Numbered from the stretch's first letter, positions 1 through 7,349 are shown. The stretch: 12,844 nucleotides of DNA from Mariprofundus sp. (GCA_015485035.1 WFUI01000061.1:1-12844); one strand, 5' to 3'. Notes: generated by a model from the letters alone, not told the origin. Numbers and translations are program-made.

Positions 1-2
1 GA

Positions 3-383
3 AACTGGCATGGCGTTTCTGACGGTATGGCAAGAGCAATGGAAGCAATTCGGGAAGGCAACCTGGAACAGGCGGAATTCACCCTGATGGAACTGCTTGA
101 ATTTGCACCTGTAGAAGTCAGGGCATGGAAATTACTGGCCAGAGTTCAGCGCCAGCTGGGCCATATCGAAGAGGGTATTACCAGCGCCACCCGTGCACTG
201 CAATTACAGAATAACGCCCTGACCGATGAACCCGTGGCTTCTGTCACGCTGGCCAAACTGCTATGGCAACAAAGTGAGTATCATGAAGCCATGCGAATGC
301 TGGATTTGCTGATCGAGAAACGACCGGATGACACTGAACTGACCGAGCTGAAGTCACATTGGACGATGGAGAACGCAATATGA
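3..383 (+). CDS. Tetratricopeptide repeat protein, C-terminal part (5' end outside window)
   Basis: The frame is open to the left edge with no stop, and the first ATG at 27 has no Shine-Dalgarno sequence, so the gene most likely begins upstream and only its end is seen. The visible 120 or so residues are helical with TPR-like spacing: a [18 protein letters not shown] unit, then [18 protein letters not shown], then an [21 protein letters not shown] unit ending in KRPDD. TPR units mediate protein contacts, so no enzymatic role can be read. Its TGA (381-383) overlaps the aroQ ATG (380-382) as ATGA, which implies translational coupling and co-transcription with aroQ-accB-accC. Membership of the TPR class is fairly safe; the cellular role is unknown. 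Confidence 0.75.
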   Translation, partial: NWHGVSDGMARAMEAIREGNLEQAEFTLMELLEFAPVEVRAWKLLARVQRQLGHIEEGITSATRALQLQNNALTDEPVASVTLAKLLWQQSEYHEAMRMLDLLIEKRPDDTELTELKSHWTMENAI

Positions 384-859
384 CAACATCACATATTCTT
401 GTCTTGCATGGCCCAAATCTGAATATGCTTGGCACGCGCGAGCCCGACCATTATGGCAGCCAGTCACTTACCGATATCACTGAAAAAATGATTGCGCTTG
501 GTAATTCGCTGGGTCTGGAAATTACCAGTTTTCAAAGTAACCATGAAGGTGAACTGGTGGATCGAATTCAGCAGGCAGTATCTGAGAATATAGATGGCAT
601 TGTCATTAATCCAGCCGCTTACACCCATACCAGCATCGCCATACGCGATGCCTTGCTGGCAATAAATATTCCGTTTATTGAAGTGCACTTATCCAATATT
701 CACAGCCGTGAGGAATTCCGGCATCACTCTATGTTAGCTGATGCTGCTACCGGTGTTGTCGCAGGTTTCGGGGCCACCTCGTATTTGCTGGCCCTCAGGG
801 GGCTTGCCGAGTTTTTACATCAACCACAACAAACAACAGAAAATCATACAGGAGTATAA
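380..859 (+). CDS. aroQ: 3-dehydroquinate dehydratase, type II
   Basis: This 159-residue protein catalyses the third step of the shikimate pathway, 3-dehydroquinate to 3-dehydroshikimate. The length fits the type II dodecameric family. Family motifs appear in order: HGPNLNMLG (10-18), REPDHYG with the expected catalytic Tyr25, [14 protein letters not shown] in the middle, [16 protein letters not shown], and [17 protein letters not shown] carrying the active-site His. A longer reading with a TTG at 359 is possible, but I chose ATG 380 because GGAG (368-371) lies 8 nt upstream and the protein then begins just before the conserved ILVLHGPN strand. The ATGA overlap with the preceding TPR gene and the 1-nt gap to accB place it in one operon. 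The aroQ-accB-accC order is known in many proteobacteria. Confidence 0.96.
   Translation: MTTSHILVLHGPNLNMLGTREPDHYGSQSLTDITEKMIALGNSLGLEITSFQSNHEGELVDRIQQAVSENIDGIVINPAAYTHTSIAIRDALLAINIPFIEVHLSNIHSREEFRHHSMLADAATGVVAGFGATSYLLALRGLAEFLHQPQQTTENHTGV
850..854 (+). promoter_or_regulatory. Ribosome binding site that fixes the GTG start of accB
   Basis: AGGAG overlaps the last codons of aroQ and stands 6 nt before the GTG at 861. It decides against the longer ATG-initiated frame that begins at 741, which would overlap aroQ by more than 100 nt and add residues with no place in the AccB family. Confidence 0.75.
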
Positions 860-860
860 C

Positions 861-1319
861 GTGGACATTACGCAAATTCGTAAACTGATTCGGCTGATAC
901 AAAGCTCGGATGTTACTGAAATAGAAGTCACACAAGGAGACCAGACCGTTCGCATTTCCCGTCAGAATACAGCTGTGCCTGTAGCTCCACCAGTCGCTGC
1001 AGATTATTCCCCTCCGGCAGCTCCGAGCACCGCGCCGGTCACTGTCGCCGCCCCGCCTGCTGAAACGAATAATGAAGAGCACCAGGTCACCTCCCCAATG
1101 GTTGGAACTTTTTATACCGCACCCAGCCCCGATGCAGAAGCCTTTGTCAGTGTCGGGCAGAAAGTCCAGAAAGGTGAAACCCTGTGCATTATTGAGGCGA
1201 TGAAAATGATGAATGAAATAGAAGCGGAATACAGCGGCGTGGTTGAGGCAATTCTGGTTGAAAATGCGACACCAGTCGAATATGGCCAGCCTATCTTTGT
1301 CATCACACCACTGGCGTAA
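861..1319 (+). CDS. accB: Biotin carboxyl carrier protein of acetyl-CoA carboxylase
   Basis: This 152-residue carrier holds the biotin that shuttles carboxyl groups between biotin carboxylase and the carboxyltransferase (AccA/AccD) in malonyl-CoA synthesis. An N-terminal helix ([13 protein letters not shown]) is followed by the [14 protein letters not shown] segment and a flexible Pro/Ala-rich linker at about 37-68. The biotinyl domain covers about 75-152, with the [19 protein letters not shown] thumb region typical of AccB and the biotinylation motif [10 protein letters not shown], whose Lys115 is the expected biotin site. Translation starts at GTG with an AGGAG 6 nt upstream, giving the usual family length. 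The gene lies 1 nt after aroQ and 11 nt before accC, so it is co-transcribed with both. Confidence 0.97.
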   Translation: MDITQIRKLIRLIQSSDVTEIEVTQGDQTVRISRQNTAVPVAPPVAADYSPPAAPSTAPVTVAAPPAETNNEEHQVTSPMVGTFYTAPSPDAEAFVSVGQKVQKGETLCIIEAMKMMNEIEAEYSGVVEAILVENATPVEYGQPIFVITPLA

Positions 1320-1330
1320 CCGGGGATTCC

Positions 1331-2680
1331 ATGTTTCATAAAATCCTTATTGCCAATCGCGGTGAAATTGCTGTCCGCATTATCCGTGCCTGTAAAGAAC
1401 TGGGCATTCTGTCCGTCGCGGTCTATTCGGAAGCCGACCGCGACTCCATGCATGCAAGGCTCGCAGATGAATCTGTTTGTATCGGTCCTGCTGCAAGCGC
1501 CAAATCCTATCTGAATATAGCCGCACTCATGGCTGCTGCGGAACTGACTGATGCTGAAGCCATCCATCCGGGCTTCGGGTTTCTGGCTGAAAACGCAGAA
1601 TTTGCCGATATTGTTATCGAATCCGGACTGGTATGGATTGGGCCTACACCTGAGTCCATGCGTATCATGGGCGATAAAGTCACCGCCAAGAAGAAGATGG
1701 AGATTGCCGGCGTACCGCTGGTTCCAGGTTCCGATGGTGCGGTAGAAACGATTGAAGAGGCAAAGGCGGTTGTCAAAAAGTCGGGCTTCCCGATTATTAT
1801 CAAGGCATCTGCCGGTGGTGGCGGACGCGGTATGAAAATCGTGCATTCTGAAGCATCGCTGGCCAACGCATTCTCCATGTGTAAAACAGAAGCAGGAGCT
1901 GCCTTTGGTGATGAAACCGTATTCATCGAGAAGTTTCTTGAAGAGCCCCGACACATCGAAGTGCAGGTACTCGGTGATACCCATGGCAATCTCATTCATC
2001 TGTTTGAACGCGAATGTTCCATGCAACGCAATAACCAGAAAGTGCTTGAAGAAGCGCCCAGCCCCTACCTGGATTCTGAAACGCGTGAAAAAATATGTGC
2101 CGCCGGACTGGCTGCTGCAAGAGCTGTAAATTACGTTGGCGCTGGTACGATTGAATTCCTCATGAATTCAGATAAGTCGTTTTATTTCATGGAGATGAAC
2201 ACGCGTATTCAAGTAGAACATCCGGTTACCGAATGGATTACCGGTGTCGATCTGATTGAATGGCAGATACGTGTCGCTGCCGGTGACAAACTCGATTTCA
2301 CTCAGGACAATATCAAAATCAAGGGTCATGCCATTGAGTGCCGCATTAACGCGGAGCACCCGTTCAAATTCACGCCTTCACCGGGAACAGTGGAACTGTA
2401 TCATGCGCCGGGTGGACGCAGTGTCCGGGTTGATTCACATCTTTATACCGGTTACAAAATCCCGCCCCACTACGACTCGATGATCGGCAAAATTATTACC
2501 CATGCCAGAGATCGCAAGAAATGCATCCGACGTATGCAACGGGCTATGGATGAACTGGTTATCCTCGGTGTCACCACAAATCAGGAACTGCATCAGCGCC
2601 TGTTGGCCAACCCCGGCTTCCAGAAAGCCGACTTCAACATCCATTTTCTGGAGAAATGGCTGCGCCAGATGCGTTTGTAG
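1331..2680 (+). CDS. accC: Biotin carboxylase subunit of acetyl-CoA carboxylase
   Basis: This 449-residue enzyme carboxylates biotin on AccB using ATP and bicarbonate, the first half-reaction of fatty acid synthesis. The N-terminal domain starts FHKILIANRGEIAVRIIRAC. It is followed by HPGFGFLAEN (79-88), the ATP-grasp Gly-rich loop AGGGGRGM (161-168) with a preceding Lys158, then EMNTRIQVEHPVTE (288-301) with the metal and active-site Glu288, Arg292 and Glu296, and ECRINAEHP (336-344). The length equals the E. coli protein, and no residue expected for catalysis is missing. GGGGA (1322-1326) precedes the ATG by 4 nt. It is the last gene of the operon and is convergent with leuA; the 66-nt gap has only a weak 7-bp inverted repeat with a 20-nt loop. 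Confidence 0.98.
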   Translation: MFHKILIANRGEIAVRIIRACKELGILSVAVYSEADRDSMHARLADESVCIGPAASAKSYLNIAALMAAAELTDAEAIHPGFGFLAENAEFADIVIESGLVWIGPTPESMRIMGDKVTAKKKMEIAGVPLVPGSDGAVETIEEAKAVVKKSGFPIIIKASAGGGGRGMKIVHSEASLANAFSMCKTEAGAAFGDETVFIEKFLEEPRHIEVQVLGDTHGNLIHLFERECSMQRNNQKVLEEAPSPYLDSETREKICAAGLAAARAVNYVGAGTIEFLMNSDKSFYFMEMNTRIQVEHPVTEWITGVDLIEWQIRVAAGDKLDFTQDNIKIKGHAIECRINAEHPFKFTPSPGTVELYHAPGGRSVRVDSHLYTGYKIPPHYDSMIGKIITHARDRKKCIRRMQRAMDELVILGVTTNQELHQRLLANPGFQKADFNIHFLEKWLRQMRL

Positions 2681-2688
2681 GAAGAAAA

Positions 2689-2722
2689 TGAGGGGGAGCA
2701 AGCAAGGTTCAGGAGCCCCTCA
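2689..2722. terminator. Weak inverted repeat between convergent accC and leuA
   Basis: TGAGGGG (2689-2695) and CCCCTCA (2716-2722) can pair as 7 bp around a 20-nt loop. No U-tract follows on either strand. It is the only palindrome in the 66-nt convergent gap, so it may serve as a poor bidirectional terminator, but the evidence is thin. Confidence 0.3.
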
Positions 2723-2746
2723 CGTCTTACTCCATACTCATCACGT

Positions 2747-4291
2747 TCAAACCCCTGAATATTGTGCATGCACTTCTCTGGCATGCATATTTGGCAGTTT
2801 ATTCAATGCTGCAATCAATGCCTTGGCAGAAGCCACCACGATATCAGTATCCGAACCCTGGCCGTTGACAATGCGATCGCCATCCTGCAACCGAACAGTG
2901 ACTTCGCCCTGGGCGTCAGTACCGGCGGTGATGGCATTGACAGCATACAGCAGCAATTTGCCGTTTGGCTCAACCAGTGATTTGATCGCCTTGAAGGCGG
3001 CATCAACCGGGCCATCGCCTTCAGCAGATGCTTTCAGTATTTCACCTTCAATATCCAGCTCTACCGCAGCTACAGGTACATCATTGGTGCCTGATGCCGC
3101 ATGCAGACTGACGAGTTTGACGCGTTCAGCATCAATATCGTCATCATCTGACAGCAACGCCATCAGATCTTCATCGAAAATTTCTTTCTTCTTGTCAGCC
3201 AGCATCTTGAACCGATCGAATACCGCAACCAACCGTTCGTCATCCAGTTCAATGCCGAGTTCAATATATCTCGCCTTCAGCGCTGCACGTCCTGAATGCT
3301 TGCCAAGCACCATACGGTTGGTACGCCATCCTACCGACTCCGGTGTCATAATCTCATAGGTTTTCTGGTGTTTTAACATGCCATCCTGATGAATACCGGA
3401 TTCATGCGCAAAAGCATTGGCACCAACAATGGCCTTATTGGCCTGAATCGGCATGCCGGTAATACCACTGACCAGTTTTGAAGTCGGTACGATTTTCGTC
3501 GTATCAATACCCATGTCGATATGATAACGATCCGAACGGGTTTTCATGATCATCACTATCTCTTCGAGGGATGCATTACCGGCCCGTTCACCCAGCCCGT
3601 TCATGGTGCATTCAACCTGACGTGCCCCGTTTTCTACAGCAGCCAGCGAATTGGCTACAGCCAGACCCAGATCATTATGACAATGTACCGAGAAAACAGC
3701 CTGATCAGAATTCGGCACCCGCTCAATCAGGGTGCGAATGCGATAGCCGAACTCATCCGGTGTCATATAACCCACCGTATCCGGGATATTAATGACGCGA
3801 GCACCTGCAGCAATAACCGATTCAACAATGCGGCAGAGAAAATCAATTTCGGAACGACCGGCATCTTCGGCAGAAAATTCAACCTCGGGTACCAGCGAAC
3901 GTGCTTGCTTCACTGCTGCCACAGCCCGTTCCACCACCTGCTCCGGTGTCATGCGCAGCTTGGCCTCCATATGAATCGGACTGGTTGCAATAAACGTGTG
4001 AATACGGCCGCGATCTCCGGCCGGTTTTACCGCTGCTCCCGCCCGTTCAATATCACCCGATGCGGCGCGTGCCAGACCGGCAACAACCGGCCCCTTCACC
4101 TCGGATGCAATGCGGTGCACCGCCTCAAAATCACCCGGTGATGCAACAGGAAAACCGGCTTCAATGATATCCACGCCGAGCACCGCCAGCGCATGCGCCA
4201 CGCGCATTTTCTCTTCGATATTCATCGAACAACCGGGCGACTGTTCACCGTCACGCAGGGTTGTATCAAAAATATACAAACGATCAGACAT
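2747..4291 (-). CDS. leuA: 2-isopropylmalate synthase
   Basis: This 514-residue enzyme condenses acetyl-CoA with 2-oxoisovalerate, the committed step of leucine synthesis. The TIM-barrel part shows [14 protein letters not shown] (7-20, metal-binding Asp9), [27 protein letters not shown] (203-218, metal-binding HxH-type residues), [10 protein letters not shown] (231-240) and HESGIHQDG (296-304). Residues from about 390 on form the LeuA dimer domain that usually mediates feedback inhibition by leucine. Two adjacent ATG codons exist; ATG 4291 sits 5 nt from AGGAGA (4302-4297) and is preferred over ATG 4294. A TTG at 4360 would lie inside the terminator and is rejected. Expression is probably controlled by the leader peptide attenuator upstream. 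It follows psd-pssA as in the ilv-psd-pssA-leuA arrangement known in betaproteobacteria, but with its own promoter. Confidence 0.97.
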   Translation of the reverse strand: MSDRLYIFDTTLRDGEQSPGCSMNIEEKMRVAHALAVLGVDIIEAGFPVASPGDFEAVHRIASEVKGPVVAGLARAASGDIERAGAAVKPAGDRGRIHTFIATSPIHMEAKLRMTPEQVVERAVAAVKQARSLVPEVEFSAEDAGRSEIDFLCRIVESVIAAGARVINIPDTVGYMTPDEFGYRIRTLIERVPNSDQAVFSVHCHNDLGLAVANSLAAVENGARQVECTMNGLGERAGNASLEEIVMIMKTRSDRYHIDMGIDTTKIVPTSKLVSGITGMPIQANKAIVGANAFAHESGIHQDGMLKHQKTYEIMTPESVGWRTNRMVLGKHSGRAALKARYIELGIELDDERLVAVFDRFKMLADKKKEIFDEDLMALLSDDDDIDAERVKLVSLHAASGTNDVPVAAVELDIEGEILKASAEGDGPVDAAFKAIKSLVEPNGKLLLYAVNAITAGTDAQGEVTVRLQDGDRIVNGQGSDTDIVVASAKALIAALNKLPNMHAREVHAQYSGV

Positions 4292-4296
4292 CATTC

Positions 4297-4302
4297 TCTC
4301 CT
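4297..4302 (-). promoter_or_regulatory. Ribosome binding site of leuA
   Basis: AGGAGA read on the - strand is 5 nt before the second of two tandem ATG codons (4291) and only 2 nt before the first (4294). The spacing supports the second ATG as the main start. Confidence 0.7.
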
Positions 4303-4358
4303 GTTCTTTTTTGGTGCAGTGGCACACCGGGTTGCAAAAATAAAAAACCTGCAGAAAC

Positions 4359-4383
4359 AAAAAAGGCCGCGTAAACGCGGCCT
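4359..4383 (-). terminator. Intrinsic terminator of the leuA attenuator
   Basis: On the - strand AGGCCGCG and CGCGGCCT form a GC-rich stem with a TTTA loop, directly followed by a run of T residues (4364-4359). This is a canonical rho-independent terminator. It lies about 65 nt upstream of the leuA start and downstream of the Leu-rich leader peptide, so it can only terminate transcription before leuA. Its 5' arm (AGGCC) is shared with the antiterminator stem. Confidence 0.9.
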
Positions 4384-4423
4384 GTACATCATCAGCTGAA
4401 ACAGTTCAGCAGACGCACAAGCC
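4379..4423 (-). promoter_or_regulatory. Antiterminator stem of the leuA attenuator
   Basis: GGCTTGTGCGTC (4423-4412) can pair with GATGTACAGGCC (4390-4379) over 12 consecutive positions, nine Watson-Crick and three G-U. Inside it GCTGAA (4410-4405) and TTCAGC (4400-4395) add a 6-bp stem with a 4-nt loop. The 3' arm takes up the AGGCC that the terminator needs, so the two structures exclude each other. The 5' arm is the GGC TTG TGC GTC stretch of the leader peptide, which would be covered by a ribosome reaching the TGA stop. This gives the expected logic: leucine shortage frees the arm and permits read-through into leuA. Confidence 0.8.
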
Positions 4424-4480
4424 CATTCGAAGTAGCAGATACTTCGTTGTAGCATTCAGAGTCTCGAACCGGATATTCAT
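4406..4480 (-). CDS. leuL: Leucine-rich leader peptide of the leuA attenuator
   Basis: A 24-codon reading frame on the - strand (ATG 4480-4478, TGA 4408-4406) contains five Leu codons, three of them consecutive (CTG CTA CTT, residues 15-17) in the context KYLLLRMGL. It lies between a promoter-like sequence and a terminator in front of leuA, the exact place of an amino acid biosynthetic leader peptide. A ribosome stalled at the Leu run would leave GGCTTGTGCGTC free to form the antiterminator; one reaching the stop would mask it. The sequence is unrelated to the E. coli LeuL peptide apart from the Leu run. No Shine-Dalgarno sequence precedes the ATG, and the predicted transcription start is about 1 nt upstream, so translation may be leaderless. 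The peptide itself probably has no function after synthesis. Confidence 0.85.
   Translation of the reverse strand: MNIRFETLNATTKYLLLRMGLCVC
4428..4446 (-). promoter_or_regulatory. Hairpin over the Leu codons of the leader (possible pause site)
   Basis: CGAAGTA and TACTTCG form a perfect 7-bp stem with a TCTGC loop, spanning the AAG TAT CTG CTA CTT CGA codons of the leader peptide. In attenuators an early hairpin pauses RNA polymerase until the ribosome catches up. That role is an inference here; the palindrome itself is plain in the sequence. Confidence 0.55.
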
Positions 4481-4487
4481 TGGGCGT

Positions 4488-4517
4488 ATTATGACCCCCG
4501 AAATATGCAAAGGTCAA
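4488..4517 (-). promoter_or_regulatory. Sigma-70-type promoter for leuL-leuA
   Basis: On the - strand TTGACC (4517-4512) matches the -35 consensus at five of six positions, and CATAAT (4493-4488) matches the -10 at five of six, with an 18-nt spacer. The expected start is near 4481, immediately before the leader peptide ATG. The promoter sits between the pssA stop and the leader. Confidence 0.7.
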
Positions 4518-4542
4518 CAATGATAACTTTTTACAACATCAT

Positions 4543-4556
4543 CGGCATTCATGCCG
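4543..4556 (-). repeat. Palindrome enclosing the pssA stop codon
   Basis: CGGCAT and ATGCCG flank two bases, and the TGA stop of pssA (4551-4549) spans the centre. It could form a short hairpin in the 3' end of the psd-pssA mRNA. No U-tract follows, so it is not a canonical terminator. Confidence 0.45.
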
Positions 4557-5349
4557 TATCGTCATGATCGCCGGATGCAGACGTATGTTTTTTTCGCTGT
4601 CGCCTTTTAAGCCGGTACTGCGATAATTTCCATTTCTGCCACAGACTCAACATCGGGCCATGCATACAGTAGGCGAACATGACGGTGAATGGCATGCGGT
4701 AAGGATCGATGGCCAAAAAGCCAATGACGACAACCATGATAACCAGCACACCGGATGAACGCCGTTTCTTCAGATCCACATCCTTGCCTGAAATAAACCG
4801 GACATTACTGACCATCAACCATGAGAGAAATACCGACAGCCCCAACCACAACCACGGCCATGGTTCCGCATGCAGGTCAATATGATACAACACCGCAGTG
4901 GCAATAAAGAGTGCCGCCCCCGGTGTCGGCAATCCCTGAAAATAGCGTTTGTCCTGCTCGGCAAGCTTCACGTTGAAGCGGGCCAGCCTGAGTGCTGCAC
5001 AGGCGACGACAAAGAAGGCGCCCAACCATGCCAATCTGTGAAAATCAGAGCCGAGATTAATCAGCGCCCATAAATACACCAATACAGCAGGCGCAATGCC
5101 AAACGACAGCATATCGCATAATGAATCGTATTCGGCACCGAATTCAGTTTCAGCATGCAGCAGACGGGCCACCCGCCCATCCAGCATATCAAACACAGCA
5201 GCGGCCAGAATTGCCCATGCGGCCAGTTCAAAATTACCCTGAATGGATGCAACAAGTGAATAGAAACCGGAAAACAGGCCCATGGTAGTGAACAGGCTGG
5301 GCAGCACATACACCCCCCGCTTGCCAACTGCCGCTTTAAGCTTCGGCAT
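4549..5349 (-). CDS. pssA: CDP-diacylglycerol--serine O-phosphatidyltransferase
   Basis: This integral membrane enzyme of 266 residues makes phosphatidylserine from CDP-diacylglycerol and serine. It carries the full CDP-alcohol phosphatidyltransferase signature DxxDGxxARx8GxxxDxxxD at residues 54-79 (Asp54, Asp57, Gly58, Ala61, Arg62, Gly71, Asp75, Asp79). Hydrophobic segments follow at about 83-100, 110-125, 145-160 and 170-185, and two more lie between about 205 and 235. The tail from about 240 is strongly basic (KRRQRKK), consistent with a cytoplasmic end near acidic lipid. The ATG at 5349 is chosen because GAGGAG (5362-5357) is 7 nt upstream; it overlaps the end of psd by 14 nt. The product feeds directly into Psd, so the overlap couples two consecutive steps of phosphatidylethanolamine synthesis. 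Confidence 0.96.
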   Translation of the reverse strand: MPKLKAAVGKRGVYVLPSLFTTMGLFSGFYSLVASIQGNFELAAWAILAAAVFDMLDGRVARLLHAETEFGAEYDSLCDMLSFGIAPAVLVYLWALINLGSDFHRLAWLGAFFVVACAALRLARFNVKLAEQDKRYFQGLPTPGAALFIATAVLYHIDLHAEPWPWLWLGLSVFLSWLMVSNVRFISGKDVDLKKRRSSGVLVIMVVVIGFLAIDPYRMPFTVMFAYCMHGPMLSLWQKWKLSQYRLKRRQRKKHTSASGDHDDTA

Positions 5350-6031
5350 AAGTACGCTCCTCGCAACCATCTTTATTTTCAGGCTTTCTTGCAATAACCG
5401 TCGATCCGGCAGTAACCATATCACCTTCTTTTACATGCAGTTTATAATCAACTGGAATTTCACAATTAACACGTGATCCAAAACGAATCATACCAATCCG
5501 TTGTCCGGCCGCGACTTTATCGCCAACTTCAACATAGGAAACAATGCGGCGGGCTACCAGGCCGGAAATCTGGGTAAAGGTGATTTTATCGCCATTGTCA
5601 CATGTCATTTCAAAACGATTGCGTTCGTTTTCCTCGGTAGCGTGTTCAAAACTGGCATTTACAAACTTACCGGGCACGTATTGCATATGTGTAATGCGCC
5701 CGCTCATGGGGGCTCTGTTCACATGCACATTGAATACATTCATGAAAATATCGACACGTTGATGACCATCCTCCATCATCTCGGCACGGATAACTTTGCC
5801 ATCCGCCGGACATACAAACAGGTTATCGCCTGCCGGCAAATCACGTTCGGGATCGCGGAAAAAATTCAGCATAAATATCAACAGCAGCAACAGAACTACT
5901 GATGTAATCGTCCAGCTCAACATACAAAAAAACAGTGTCAGAACGGCTGTTGGAATGATAAAACGCCACCCTTCAGGGGCGAAAGGAACATTGCTGCGCG
6001 CACGGCCGGAAAGAGGTTGAGGTTCAGTCAT
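5336..6031 (-). CDS. psd: Phosphatidylserine decarboxylase proenzyme (short form)
   Basis: This 231-residue membrane-associated enzyme converts phosphatidylserine to phosphatidylethanolamine. Two hydrophobic helices (about 24-39 and 42-58) anchor the N-terminus. They are followed by NFFRDPERDLP, PADGKV (Asp77), DIFMNVFNVHVNRAP (His103) and the self-cleavage site RFGSR (Gly185-Ser186), where Ser186 should become the pyruvoyl group after cleavage into beta and alpha chains. FGS replaces the LGS of longer enzymes, as is usual in the short class. I chose ATG 6031 because the upstream TTG at 6067 has no ribosome binding site and adds nothing conserved; ATG 6031 also lacks a clear Shine-Dalgarno, so the start is uncertain by some residues. 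pssA follows with a 14-nt overlap. Confidence 0.95.
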   Translation of the reverse strand: MTEPQPLSGRARSNVPFAPEGWRFIIPTAVLTLFFCMLSWTITSVVLLLLLIFMLNFFRDPERDLPAGDNLFVCPADGKVIRAEMMEDGHQRVDIFMNVFNVHVNRAPMSGRITHMQYVPGKFVNASFEHATEENERNRFEMTCDNGDKITFTQISGLVARRIVSYVEVGDKVAAGQRIGMIRFGSRVNCEIPVDYKLHVKEGDMVTAGSTVIARKPENKDGCEERTYAEA

Positions 6032-6208
6032 GTGCGTTAATCTAACGCTAATTCTGGCTATACCCAAGCAATGGTGATTCCTGTGTCAGTAACGCATAAC
6101 CTGTCCGCATATGTAGCACATAAGTTGTCAGCAATGATAATCCCGTAAATACATACGATCGAATGTTTTCTGCAATCCTGCCGGTGTCGCCCACGTAAAT
6201 CCCTGTCA

Positions 6209-6238
6209 TTGGAATGAGCCTTGCAGATAGGCTACACT
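6209..6238 (+). promoter_or_regulatory. Possible promoter for the cyclic-nucleotide-binding protein gene
   Basis: TTGGAA (6209-6214), an 18-nt spacer and TACACT (6233-6238) resemble a sigma-70 promoter with four matches in each box. The start would fall near 6245, next to the ATG at 6246, which has no Shine-Dalgarno. The match is modest. Confidence 0.3.
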
Positions 6239-6245
6239 TGCAATC

Positions 6246-7331
6246 ATGGCGTTGAATGAACAAGAGCTAATGCAGAGCTATCAAATGCTGTATCAGGTTT
6301 TTCCTGAAGATCTGCATATCGCCAGACCTTTCATTCATATGCTGCGTCAAAGTGGCGAAAATGAACAGGCACGTGCTCTGGCCATGGCCCTTGCACGACG
6401 GATGCTGGCCCGTGGCAATTCAGCTCAGGCTATCGGGCTTCTGAGCCTATGCCAGCAGTTGAATCACCCGGACAGCGAAACGATTGACACCCTGTCTGAT
6501 ATGGCCCGCTTTTCTATTGATGGCCATGAAAGTGAAACAGGGAAGGTTTTTGCGTTAACCGAACATTTATCCGATTCGGAAACGCTGGATTTTATCAAAC
6601 AGGGTAAACTGGTACAGGTTGGCGAAAATGAGGAGATTGTCCGGCAAGGTGAAAGCAGCAAAACTTTTTACCTGATTCTTGATGGCCTAGTGAATGTGCA
6701 AATCAGCATGGAGGATGGCAATGCGATCATCGTGAAAAGGCTGACGCCAGGCGACTTTTTCGGTGAATTTGCCTGTGTTTATAAATTACGCCGTTCGGCA
6801 AGTGTTATTGCATCAAGCCCGTCTCTGCTGCTTGAGTTTTCAGACCACTCGATTACGGAATTAATAAAACATTCACCCATGGCCGGTGACTATCTGATCC
6901 GAACGGTGCAAAACCGCATGGTGCATGCAATGACCCACAGCCTGCCTGCTTTTGATCAGCTGCCCGAAGCAGACCGTCGCTGGATAGCCGAAGAATCTAC
7001 AGTCCATGAATACAGCGATGGAGCCCCCATCGTGGAATCAGAGGAAAAAATGCCAGCTTGCCACATTCTGCTGTCCGGTAGCCTGGAATTAAAATTCCCT
7101 GATGGAAGAGCGACAAGGCTGACTTCAGGAATGATGTTCGGCAATATCAACCCCTATATTCGCATCCCTCTTCAGACAACAATCAAAGCAAAAGGACGCA
7201 CCCTGATTTGCAACATGCCGAAAAATATTTTTCAGTCGTTCATGAATGTATACCCTTCATTTGAGCAGTATATTAAAACTCAGCATGATTCACTGACTCT
7301 GAATATTAACAACGCCTGCTCATCTGCATAA
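6246..7331 (+). CDS. Tandem cyclic nucleotide-binding-fold protein with TPR-like N-terminus
   Basis: A 361-residue soluble protein. Residues 1-90 are helical and resemble TPR units (ARALAMALARRMLARGNSAQAIGLLSLCQQLN). Residues about 105-215 form a cyclic nucleotide-binding beta-roll with VRQGESSKTFYLILDG and the phosphate-binding cassette GDFFGEFACVYKLRRSASVIA (Glu174, Arg183), which fits real ligand binding. A second roll at about 235-345 has a comparable layout (HILLSGSLELKF, then MMFGNINPYIRI) but has Asn in place of the cassette Glu and no matching Arg, so it is probably structural. No helix-turn-helix, kinase or cyclase domain is attached, so it is not a Crp-type regulator as it stands. 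No ribosome binding site precedes the ATG. It is divergent from psd and convergent with suhB. Ligand and partner are unknown. Confidence 0.85.
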   Translation: MALNEQELMQSYQMLYQVFPEDLHIARPFIHMLRQSGENEQARALAMALARRMLARGNSAQAIGLLSLCQQLNHPDSETIDTLSDMARFSIDGHESETGKVFALTEHLSDSETLDFIKQGKLVQVGENEEIVRQGESSKTFYLILDGLVNVQISMEDGNAIIVKRLTPGDFFGEFACVYKLRRSASVIASSPSLLLEFSDHSITELIKHSPMAGDYLIRTVQNRMVHAMTHSLPAFDQLPEADRRWIAEESTVHEYSDGAPIVESEEKMPACHILLSGSLELKFPDGRATRLTSGMMFGNINPYIRIPLQTTIKAKGRTLICNMPKNIFQSFMNVYPSFEQYIKTQHDSLTLNINNACSSA

Positions 7332-7349
7332 CCGGCCAGGGGTTATGCA
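7325..7349. terminator. Inverted repeat at the convergent cyclic-nucleotide protein / suhB junction
   Basis: TGCATAACC (7325-7333) and GGTTATGCA (7341-7349) pair perfectly over 9 bp around a 7-nt loop. The left arm includes the TAA stop (7329-7331) of the + strand gene, and the right arm ends 2 nt from the suhB stop. It fills the whole 20-nt gap, so it is a likely bidirectional terminator, though neither side has a U-tract. Confidence 0.55.

Noticed and set aside
1112..2026. 304-codon frame on the - strand
   Set aside because: It is antisense to accB/accC, which have all family motifs in their frames; the translated product shows no recognisable domain.
2502..3359. 285-codon frame on the + strand
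   Set aside because: It reads through the end of accC in another frame and antisense to leuA; Ser-rich composition is typical of a shadow frame.
3521..4141. 206-codon frame on the + strand
   Set aside because: Antisense to the catalytic domain of leuA, with no family features and no ribosome binding site noted.
4292..4360. N-terminal extension of leuA from TTG 4360
   Set aside because: It would start inside the T-run of the terminator, adds a Cys-rich stretch absent from LeuA proteins, and ATG 4291 has a good ribosome binding site.
4359..4517. T-box riboswitch as the control element of leuA
   Set aside because: The leader is too short and has no T-box or specifier-loop arrangement; the coding leader peptide explains the Leu codons better.
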